The notes under the pieces were generated by a model. That model was not told the origin of the DNA. It saw only the letters and a list, made by a program, of their open reading frames with translations, and searched no databases. Made by a program: the position numbers and the translations under genes. Positions 1-5,249 of a stretch of DNA of 6,978 nucleotides are shown here, in pieces; position 1 is the first letter of the stretch; each line of letters starts with the position of its first letter. Source of the stretch: Verrucomicrobiota bacterium (GTDB taxonomy: Bacteria; Verrucomicrobiota; Verrucomicrobiia; Verrucomicrobiales; DEV007); the NCBI GenBank assembly GCA_013152075.1, contig JAADHD010000072.1:1-6978 (forward strand), in the 5' to 3' direction.

Positions 1-1
1 C

Positions 2-601
2 GATCCAGGGAATCGAAAGGGAAATCTCACCATTCAGCCCGTCAGTCTTCCCGGAATGAAAAAGCCACCCAGCGCAACGGTTGCTGAGAAAAAGGGCGAT
101 GGAAAGCTCACTATCGATTTCACTTCAAATGGAAATTTCAAACCAGTGCCGGGTACCTATCAGTTCTTTCTGCGTGGCACAGGAGTTTCCAAATATGAAA
201 ACAATCCCGATGCGTTGAAACGTGCCACGGAGAACCAAAAACGGATAGAAAAAATTACCACCGACCTGACGGTCGCCTCCAAAAAAGCAGCAGCGAACAA
301 AGCGCAAGCTCAGAAAACTTTCGACCTGACGAGTAAAAACGCTGCCACTGCCAGCGAAGCTAGCAAAGCTGAACAGTTAAAAAAAGTCGCTGCCGCGAAA
401 ACGGCTTTGGATACGGCAACAAAAGCCGCCGCCGCCGCTACTGCAAAAACCACATCTGCCACCAAGGCAAAAACGGCCGCCGCCGCTACCACCAAAGCCG
501 CGACTGCCAAAGCCAAGGCCAAGGACCTGAAATTTGCCGTCTATTCCCCTCCAATCACTGTCGAGATCAAGGAAGCCCCAAAGCCCCCAGTGAAAAAGTA
601 A
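2..601 (+). CDS. C-terminal fragment of large secreted PPC/Ig-like domain protein (5' partial)
   Basis: The reading frame is open from the left edge of the window to a TAA stop, giving 199 residues. The first Met (codon at 56) lies inside the frame with no Shine-Dalgarno upstream, so I read this as the 3' end of a longer gene and not as a complete 181-residue protein. The fragment starts with beta-strand-like sequence (NLTIQPVSLPGMKKPP, KLTIDF) and continues to GTYQFFLRGTGVSKYENNP. It then has about 107 residues very rich in Ala, Lys and Thr (codons 206-526), and closes with FAVYSPPITVEI and a Pro/Lys tail. In Planctomycetes and Verrucomicrobia, large secreted proteins with pre-peptidase C-terminal (PPC) or Ig-like modules often end this way: a beta-sandwich interrupted by an Ala/Lys helical hairpin before the last strand. 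I know this pattern from memory and have not searched for it. Catalytic activity cannot be judged because the N-terminal part is missing. The gene converges on the AsmA-like gene with 9 bases between stop codons. Confidence 0.75.
   Translation, partial: DPGNRKGNLTIQPVSLPGMKKPPSATVAEKKGDGKLTIDFTSNGNFKPVPGTYQFFLRGTGVSKYENNPDALKRATENQKRIEKITTDLTVASKKAAANKAQAQKTFDLTSKNAATASEASKAEQLKKVAAAKTALDTATKAAAAATAKTTSATKAKTAAAATTKAATAKAKAKDLKFAVYSPPITVEIKEAPKPPVKK
206..526 (+). repeat. Ala/Lys/Thr-rich low-complexity helical segment within the left-edge CDS
   Basis: This coding stretch specifies about 107 residues dominated by Ala, Lys and Thr. The first half still has amphipathic spacing (for example LKRATENQKRIEKITTDL and AEQLKKVAAAKTALDTATK) and could form a helical hairpin. 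The second half degenerates to runs such as AAAAATAK, KAKTAAAATTKAATAKAKAK. At the DNA level, GCC GCC GCC GCT units recur near 426-441 and 477-488, which suggests growth by codon-scale slippage or unequal exchange. It lies between two beta strands of the C-terminal domain, so it is an insert and not a linker. Confidence 0.6.
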
Positions 602-610
602 CGGTTCGCT

Positions 611-3600
611 TCAGTTTCCAAACAGCCTCTTGAAAAAACCTTTTTTCTTTTCTTTTTTCGACGCGGCACTCTCTTTTTTTTGTTTTTCCGAAGGCCTCTC
701 TTTAACACAGGGACAAAGATCATTCCCATCTTCCGGCAAGCGCTTATTGGCGATAAACTTGACCGGAAAGAGAGCGGTGTTGGCAGCGATTCGCCCTAGA
801 GCTCTCACCGAAGAAAGCGTTCCGGTTTCGATTTTTGGACTGTCCAGTGCCCCCTCTACCCCAACTGGCAATTCCATGCTGAACATCTGGGGATTCTTGG
901 GAAAAGGAGTGAGTTTCAAGTCGTATTGATCCCTTGCCAGGTCGATTTTTCCCTCTGCGACTACTCGAAGCCTACTCGTATCCAAAGCAAGTGTCTCAGG
1001 ATAGATCACGCCATTCTCTAGGCGAAGGTGGGCAATTAAACAATTGATCTTGGACTGATTGCCAGTCCCAATCGTTGGCAGTATAGCCCAAATGAGATTG
1101 GTCGCCCAGACATCGAGGGCACCAGCATCGACATTTCGCGGGCACACGTCGATATTAAGTTTGCCAGTGGCCTCCTTCAATTGGGGCCTTCCGAATGGGG
1201 CATTCTCAGCTGACAGGTCGGCATCGATGTTTGCAAGGGCGCTGAGTGTGGAATCCGGTTTAGCTCTCCGCGCCAACACCCCAATCTCGAAAGAATCGGC
1301 GCTGAGATGGATCTTCCAATCCAAAGTCCCATTAACCTTGGGATGAAACATTAGATGCCCCTCAAAATAACCTCCGGGAACTGCCAACTTAAGCGGCTCG
1401 ATTTTCAAACGTGAATTCTCCAGCACTGCGGTCAAACTTCCTTGCCCAAGTTTATCCTTGCCGGACAAGACCTCTCCCACCTCCAGATTCAAGCGCATAT
1501 CAAAGCGACTCAGAATTTGATAACTGAGCACACTTGGCAATACCGTCGCCTGGGCAAGTCCGCCCTTATCCAATAGATTCGAAGGTGTTTCCTTCTTTGA
1601 TCCGGTAGGCGACCATTGATCAAAAGAAAAATCATCGACTTGCAAAGTCGCCGCATTCAAGTCAAGAGAGAGCAAAGGCCGTTCGTCGCCTTCCTCGTAG
1701 CGCCATGCCCCCTTCATCCTGGAGCTACCGACTTCGAGCTCCAGCTGATGAAAATCGAACACGCTGCCAGTTTTTTGAAAAACGCCCTTTGCCGAGTAGG
1801 GGCCCATCGGCGGCAGATCCATTTCATAGACCAGGTCCAATTTATCCAAACTTCCCCCCTTAAGGGAAAATGAAAAATTGGCGTCCCCTCTCTCCGCTTC
1901 TTCATCAATTTTATTTTCGATGCGAAATTCGAGATCTGCAATCGTCCCCTGCAAACTGTTTAAGTAAGCTCCCGCATTTTCGCCCATAATCTCTAACTCG
2001 TAAGTAAGTGACACATCGAAGGGCGCCTCGCTGATGACTCCACTCAAGTGCACCTCCCCCGGTTCACGCCCCTTTCTCAACATGGTCGCCTTACTGACAA
2101 TAAAACGCCATTCCTCACCCCCTCCTCGATAAGTCATCTCGGCATCATTGATTTCTAGAGCAACCTGCCTCTGGTACCACGCTTTCACCAAGGTCTTACC
2201 CGTTCCGCCAATCTTATAACGCAGTTTTTTAAACCGGCCCATGAAGCGATCGCTATGGGAGTAATAGGCAATAAGTTTAGACACTTCAGCTTGCTCGCTA
2301 TTCAAATTGAGATTGAAAGAGAGAGTGTTATTCAATTTGTTCCTGCTTAATGCCAATCGTCCGCTTAAAGGAATCTTAGCAAACTCGGCATCCACCGTCG
2401 CGACGGCCTCTCCTGTCTCGACGGTAATTTTCAAGTCTATGTTCTTAATCGACGTTTCTTTTGCAATGCCTCTTATCTTGCCAATTTTCAATCGCAAGCG
2501 ACCCAGCAAAGGCAATATTGATTCCGGCAGCTTTTCCAGAATTTCTTCTCCCACATCCCCGATCTCTACCTTTTTGTTCACTCTCGATTTTTCATCCTTT
2601 CGAAAAACCTCCAGGTTAATTGACGAAATTTCCAATCCCCCATCGATCCGAGGCAGTCTTCCCGAAATATCCAGATCGATAGAACCGGATATTACATCCT
2701 CGCCAATACGCCCGGTTAATTCCGGCATGGTATAATGATTCTTCGAAGTCCGGCGCGCCTCCCCTGATAGCTGAATCGGTTCAATCTTGGGAAGCTCACC
2801 AGTGAATGGAAGCAACTCAACTAGATGCGGGACTTCCAAGTCAAAGCGGATAATACCCGGATGGGTAAAGTCTCTCGCCGATAGCTGACCCTCCATGTGA
2901 AACGAAGTGGAACCAAGCTTGCCATTCAAATCATATGGCCACTCAACCTTTCTAGCCCGTAAATCAGTGAGTGTTCCTGCTTTAATTTTCCCGTGAAATG
3001 GCAATTTTAGAAATTTTCCATCTAATGACAACTGGACAGCTTCACCATATTTCGCCGACCCTTCCAGATGATCCAGTTTAAAAACGGTCTTCTCAGGCTG
3101 ACCTGGCTCGCGGTAGTTCACTCTGATATTTTCAATACTTATTCCTCCCAACTCCTTGAAATCCAAATCGAGCCCTTCGATCTCATCATCTACCCCGGAT
3201 CCAGGTATAATAGCTTCCCCAGTCTCAGCATCGCTTTTGAGTGCAGCGAAGCCCTCCCAGTTACCTAGACCTTCCGCATTGCGTTCGAGAAAAAGGGTCA
3301 AGCCATCGATCTGGACATCATCAATATTGACCTCCTGATGGAAAAGCTCAGTCAGGTCGACGGATGTTTCAAAACGTTCCAGATAGGCGAAATGCCCGTC
3401 CGCCCGCCAGCCTTCCGGATTATCCACGGTGATCTTTTCCACTCGAACCGAGGGAACAAACCCGGTCACAAACAGAATGTCCCCCTCTATAGAAACTTCG
3501 CGCCCCAGAGCCTCCGTGATCTGACTGTCAATCTTCTCTGCGAAGCGACTCAGGTCAAAGGTAGTGGGACGAATAAGAAAAAAAAAGACGGGTAACAGAA

Positions 3601-3724
3601 GCAACAACAGTAAAAAAAAGGCCGCCTTCAGAATAATGCCGAAGACGGATCTCTTTTTCCCGAGCTCTTTCTCCAGCCCATGCTTCTGCTCATCCTGTTC
3701 CAAGGGGCTTGAGGAATCACTCAT
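611..3724 (-). CDS. AsmA family protein (inner-membrane-anchored, periplasm-spanning)
   Basis: This 1037-residue protein has the AsmA-like architecture. A short charged cytoplasmic N-terminus is followed by one very hydrophobic membrane segment at about residues 29-51 (a Leu/Phe run around a Pro). Then comes the typical AsmA start, in which a helix (FDLSRFAEKIDSQITEALGREV) leads into repeated beta-strands of the type 'I.G.I......P.v.v..i.v.NPegw'. The C-terminal third (about residues 750-970) resembles the AsmA_2-like region, with LAVPGGYFEGHLMF, LRVVAEGKIDLARDQYDLKLTPFP and VEGALDSPKIETG. The last 30 or so residues are Lys-rich, preceded by a Cys-Pro-Cys at 1004-1006. AsmA/TamB-type proteins in E. 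coli are linked to moving phospholipids between inner and outer membranes through a hydrophobic groove; this role is inferred from the family. The ATG at 3722-3724 gives the full anchor, and I see no good Shine-Dalgarno before it. The length is within the range of larger AsmA-like proteins. The substrate is unknown. Confidence 0.85.
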   Translation of the reverse strand: MSDSSSPLEQDEQKHGLEKELGKKRSVFGIILKAAFFLLLLLLLPVFFFLIRPTTFDLSRFAEKIDSQITEALGREVSIEGDILFVTGFVPSVRVEKITVDNPEGWRADGHFAYLERFETSVDLTELFHQEVNIDDVQIDGLTLFLERNAEGLGNWEGFAALKSDAETGEAIIPGSGVDDEIEGLDLDFKELGGISIENIRVNYREPGQPEKTVFKLDHLEGSAKYGEAVQLSLDGKFLKLPFHGKIKAGTLTDLRARKVEWPYDLNGKLGSTSFHMEGQLSARDFTHPGIIRFDLEVPHLVELLPFTGELPKIEPIQLSGEARRTSKNHYTMPELTGRIGEDVISGSIDLDISGRLPRIDGGLEISSINLEVFRKDEKSRVNKKVEIGDVGEEILEKLPESILPLLGRLRLKIGKIRGIAKETSIKNIDLKITVETGEAVATVDAEFAKIPLSGRLALSRNKLNNTLSFNLNLNSEQAEVSKLIAYYSHSDRFMGRFKKLRYKIGGTGKTLVKAWYQRQVALEINDAEMTYRGGGEEWRFIVSKATMLRKGREPGEVHLSGVISEAPFDVSLTYELEIMGENAGAYLNSLQGTIADLEFRIENKIDEEAERGDANFSFSLKGGSLDKLDLVYEMDLPPMGPYSAKGVFQKTGSVFDFHQLELEVGSSRMKGAWRYEEGDERPLLSLDLNAATLQVDDFSFDQWSPTGSKKETPSNLLDKGGLAQATVLPSVLSYQILSRFDMRLNLEVGEVLSGKDKLGQGSLTAVLENSRLKIEPLKLAVPGGYFEGHLMFHPKVNGTLDWKIHLSADSFEIGVLARRAKPDSTLSALANIDADLSAENAPFGRPQLKEATGKLNIDVCPRNVDAGALDVWATNLIWAILPTIGTGNQSKINCLIAHLRLENGVIYPETLALDTSRLRVVAEGKIDLARDQYDLKLTPFPKNPQMFSMELPVGVEGALDSPKIETGTLSSVRALGRIAANTALFPVKFIANKRLPEDGNDLCPCVKERPSEKQKKESAASKKEKKKGFFKRLFGN

Positions 3725-3739
3725 CGCATTCTATTCAAT

Positions 3740-3752
3740 AGGGCAAAGCCCT
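3740..3752 (-). promoter_or_regulatory. Small hairpin in the 5' leader of the AsmA-like gene
   Basis: AGGGC-TTT-GCCCT (read on the - strand) forms a 5-bp, mostly G-C stem with a 3-nt loop, ending 15 bases before the ATG. That is about where a ribosome would need access, and no Shine-Dalgarno is visible there. It could modulate translation or simply be chance. No T-tract follows it (ATTGAATAG), so it is not an intrinsic terminator. Confidence 0.25.
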
Positions 3753-3798
3753 CAGCAGTAGAAGGTTAAAAGATCACCTTAAAGCCAATCTCCCCCTA

Positions 3799-3859
3799 AA
3801 CTTTAACTTAAACCCTCCCCATTAATAAATCCGGAAAGTTGGAGTTTAAGTTAAGAGTT
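3799..3859. repeat. Imperfect inverted repeat between the lipoprotein operon and the AsmA-like gene
   Basis: The arms TTAACTTAAAC (3803-3813) and GTTTAAGTTAA (3844-3854) are perfectly complementary over 11 bp. Pairing can be extended outward (AACT 3799-3802 with AGTT 3856-3859, one bulged base) and inward (TCC 3816-3818 with GGA 3841-3843, two bulged bases). The loop left between is about 22 bases. It starts 10 bases after the stop of the glycine-zipper gene, where a transcript end would be expected, but the stem is A/T-rich and no T-run follows on the - strand. It could be a 3'-end stabilising or Rho-assisted structure, or an operator for the AsmA-like gene. Confidence 0.5.
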
Positions 3860-3868
3860 CTCAACGTA

Positions 3869-4225
3869 TCACCGTCGATGGGAAACACGTCGCGAAGTCC
3901 GTCTGGCCGTCCGCCTTGCGCCACCGTAGTTCCCATAGCTTCGAGCATAACCGTAACTATGCCTTCCACTCACGCCGCCCAATACACCACCTAAAGCAGC
4001 GCCCGTTGCAGCTCCGCCCCAGGAAGACATACCGTGGACATTATTCCCAATTACCCCACCGGCAACAGCACCCACTGCCGCTCCTCGATAGACCCGGTTG
4101 TAGCCATAGCCATACGAAGGGTATCCGTAACCGTAACCGCTACTATAACTCACCGTAGTGCACGAAGTCAGCAGGGCCATTACGGTCAAGAGCACCGTGA
4201 AAGCTAAAATATTTTTCATCTTCAT
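3869..4225 (-). CDS. Glycine-zipper lipoprotein with Arg-rich tail
   Basis: This 118-residue lipoprotein has a signal peptide ending in LTSC, giving a lipidated Cys22. Thr at +2, with no Asp, fits outer-membrane sorting by the E. coli rule. A Tyr/Gly-rich stretch follows (residues 27-42, YGYGYPSYGYGY type). Two glycine-zipper segments come next with exact four-residue spacing: Gly48/52/56/60 (GAAVGAVAGGVIG) and Gly71/75/79/83/87 (GAATGAALGGVLGGVSG). This is the pattern of the 17-kDa-antigen/YMGG-like glycine-zipper families, which often sit in the outer membrane and pack helices tightly or oligomerise. The C-terminus is strongly basic, with Arg-Arg pairs at 104, 108, 112 and 117. The start ATG overlaps the previous stop (TAATG on the - strand), and no Shine-Dalgarno is visible, so translation probably depends on reinitiation. 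A second ATG two codons later is possible. It is last in the three-lipoprotein operon. The exact function is unknown; structural or envelope-stress roles are inferred. Confidence 0.8.
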   Translation of the reverse strand: MKMKNILAFTVLLTVMALLTSCTTVSYSSGYGYGYPSYGYGYNRVYRGAAVGAVAGGVIGNNVHGMSSWGGAATGAALGGVLGGVSGRHSYGYARSYGNYGGARRTARRTSRRVSHRR

Positions 4226-4227
4226 TA
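4223..4227 (-). promoter_or_regulatory. TAATG stop-start overlap (translational coupling)
   Basis: On the - strand the TAA stop of the EF-hand gene and the ATG of the glycine-zipper gene share one base. The preceding 20 bases (CTCAAAACATTGGCAAAC) contain no purine-rich Shine-Dalgarno, so termination-reinitiation is the likely way the downstream gene is translated. Confidence 0.7.
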
Positions 4228-4683
4228 GTTTGCCAATGTTTTGAGTTTCTGCGCCTGGTTCTCTCCTTGAGCCGCCTCCATCTTATCCTGGAATTTACCA
4301 GCCTCTTCCTTGTCGATGATTCCGTCTCCGTTGCTGTCGACTTTTGCGGCCAGCTTATCGAAAGTCTTATGCTTCTTGCAGTATGACAGCGCCTCATCCA
4401 AAGTGAATGAACCGTTTTTACCAAGATCATGGGCCATGAATTTCTTCTTCGTTGAGCCCGGGAACACCTGTTTCCACTCTTCATGAGTCACACTGCCGTT
4501 GCCATTTTCATCCGCAGCCTCGAACACAGCTTTCACTAGCGCCTTATTGAGCTCATCCGTTGCAAGCTTGCCATCGCTATTTGTATCCGCCTGCTTCAAT
4601 GCCGACGAGCAGGAGCTTCCCAAGAGAGCCACAGCGCCAGTGAAGACTATGCAACTGACTGTTAATAATTTTTTTCTTTTCAT
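4225..4683 (-). CDS. Four-EF-hand calmodulin-like lipoprotein
   Basis: This 152-residue protein has a Lys/Arg N-region, a hydrophobic core and LLGSSC, giving a probable lipidated Cys25. The -3 residue is Gly and not Leu, so the lipobox is slightly off consensus. Four 12-residue EF-hand loops follow at roughly calmodulin-like spacing. Loop 1 is D33-x-N-x-D-G-K-L...E44, loop 2 is D58-x-N-x-N-G-S-V...E69, loop 3 is D86...E97 and loop 4 is D116-x-N-x-D-G-I-I...E127. Loops 1, 2 and 4 keep the usual acidic/Asn ligands, the central Gly and the final Glu. Loop 3 has Gly at ligand position 3 (88) and probably binds Ca2+ weakly or not at all. The protein therefore likely binds Ca2+ at the periplasmic or outer surface, as a buffer, sensor or Ca2+-stabilised scaffold; the role is inferred. 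It sits between the other two lipoproteins, 3 bases after the first one's stop and overlapping the third one's start. Confidence 0.85.
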   Translation of the reverse strand: MKRKKLLTVSCIVFTGAVALLGSSCSSALKQADTNSDGKLATDELNKALVKAVFEAADENGNGSVTHEEWKQVFPGSTKKKFMAHDLGKNGSFTLDEALSYCKKHKTFDKLAAKVDSNGDGIIDKEEAGKFQDKMEAAQGENQAQKLKTLAN

Positions 4684-4689
4684 AATTTA
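4681..4689 (-). promoter_or_regulatory. TAA-ATT-ATG junction between the first and second lipoprotein genes
   Basis: Only three bases separate the stop of the hendecad lipoprotein from the ATG of the EF-hand gene. The leader before it (ATGCCAACAAATAAATT) lacks a Shine-Dalgarno. Reinitiation by the terminating ribosome is the simplest reading, making the EF-hand protein's synthesis dependent on the first gene. Confidence 0.6.
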
Positions 4690-5025
4690 TTTGTTGGCAT
4701 CGTTTTCTTTAGGCTCATCACGGAGTTTTTTGCTAACTTTGTCAGCCCCATCGGCGACTTTTTCTTTCACCTTATTGGCTCCCTTTTCGATTTCCTTACC
4801 AACGTCTTCAATCTTCTTTTCGACCTTGTCCGCCTGCTCATCGATTTTTTCCCCCACCTTATCAAGCTTCTCGTCCATTTTCTTTCCCAACTCCTCCATC
4901 GGCCCGGTCGCGTCCTCCTCCTTTTTCTTACAAGCACTCAAGCCGACCGCCGCGACTGCCAAAGTGACAATCGACAACGTTGTGATGATTTTTCCAGTTC
5001 CTGTGATCTTGTTCGTATTTTTCAT
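4687..5025 (-). CDS. Hendecad-repeat amphipathic lipoprotein (LEA/apolipoprotein-like)
   Basis: This 112-residue lipoprotein has a clear signal peptide with LSAC, giving lipidated Cys32 followed by KKK. From about residue 43 to 101 the chain is almost entirely Lys, Glu and Asp, with hydrophobic residues on an exact 11-residue period. One register is L46, V57, V68, I79, V90, L101. A second is M50, I61, I72, A83, A94, and a third is V75, V86, V97. The unit reads roughly DKVxKKIxExx. Hendecad repeats of this kind form right-handed coiled coils or long amphipathic helices that lie on membranes, as in group 3 LEA proteins, apolipoproteins and similar bacterial stress proteins. That resemblance is by pattern only. 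The start is well supported: AAGGGGA lies five bases upstream of the ATG. It is the first gene of the lipoprotein operon and the only one with its own good ribosome-binding site. Likely roles are membrane protection or tethering at the outer membrane, which is inference. Confidence 0.8.
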   Translation of the reverse strand: MKNTNKITGTGKIITTLSIVTLAVAAVGLSACKKKEEDATGPMEELGKKMDEKLDKVGEKIDEQADKVEKKIEDVGKEIEKGANKVKEKVADGADKVSKKLRDEPKENDANK

Positions 5026-5030
5026 ATATT

Positions 5031-5037
5031 TCCCCTT
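5031..5037 (-). promoter_or_regulatory. Shine-Dalgarno of the lipoprotein operon
   Basis: AAGGGGA on the - strand ends five bases before the ATG at 5023-5025. It is the only strong Shine-Dalgarno among the three lipoprotein genes, which supports this start and the idea that the other two are coupled to it. Confidence 0.65.
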
Positions 5038-5060
5038 TGCGACAATTTGAATATTGCTGC

Positions 5061-5089
5061 AGACTATTTAGGATTCCATATATCTGCAA
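5061..5089 (-). promoter_or_regulatory. Weak candidate promoter for the lipoprotein operon
   Basis: On the - strand TTGCAG (5084-5089) and TAGTCT (5061-5066) are separated by exactly 17 bases and would leave a leader of about 30 bases before the first lipoprotein gene. Each hexamer matches the housekeeping consensus at only three positions (TTG, and TA...T), so this is a guess based mainly on placement. Confidence 0.2.
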
Positions 5090-5159
5090 GTATGAAATGG
5101 AGAAATTACACGGTTTTGAAGCCGATTTTTTGCCCCTAGCTTATTTAAGGGCATTCGAG

Positions 5160-5195
5160 AAAAAACGACGGCTTCCGCTTCGAGGGAAACATCCG
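5160..5195 (-). terminator. Probable Rho-independent terminator of the porin-fusion gene
   Basis: Read on the - strand, CGG-ATGT-TTCC-CT-CGA-AG-C-GGAA-G-CCG forms a stem: CGG pairs with CCG, TTCC with GGAA and CT with AG, with a 3-base loop. There is a 4x1 internal loop and one bulged C. Three bases later comes a run of six T (5160-5165). It lies 55 bases after the porin-fusion stop and before the lipoprotein operon start. The internal loop weakens the stem, hence moderate confidence. Confidence 0.45.
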
Positions 5196-5249
5196 CGACT
5201 TCTCCAACTCAAATAGATGTTTATGTTTGGAGTGCAGCTGTTATTCGCC

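Noticed and set aside
310..522. A - strand open frame of Ala/Val-rich sequence opposite the left-edge CDS
   Set aside because: It is simply the complement of the Ala/Lys/Thr-rich coding stretch (GCC/GCT read backwards), with no ribosome-binding site or signal of its own.
632..647. GAAAAAACCTTTTTTC as a terminator for the left-edge gene
   Set aside because: The stem is all A-T apart from one pair, and the loop is at most four bases. It also lies inside the AsmA-like coding region, where the A/T run encodes Lys and Phe. Too weak to call.
2307..2735. A 142-codon + strand open frame within the AsmA-like gene
   Set aside because: It lies wholly antisense to a well-formed AsmA reading frame and has no recognisable motif.
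4499..5050. A 183-codon + strand open frame opposite the two upstream lipoproteins
   Set aside because: It is the antisense of the Lys/Glu-rich hendecad gene and the EF-hand gene, yielding Ser/Phe/Leu-rich nonsense sequence. The - strand genes have lipoboxes, EF-hands and coupled junctions, so they are the real ones.
5131..5153. TGCCC...GGGCA hairpin as a second terminator
   Set aside because: The stem is only 5 bp, and on the - strand it is followed by A residues, not T. It does not fit an intrinsic terminator for either neighbour.
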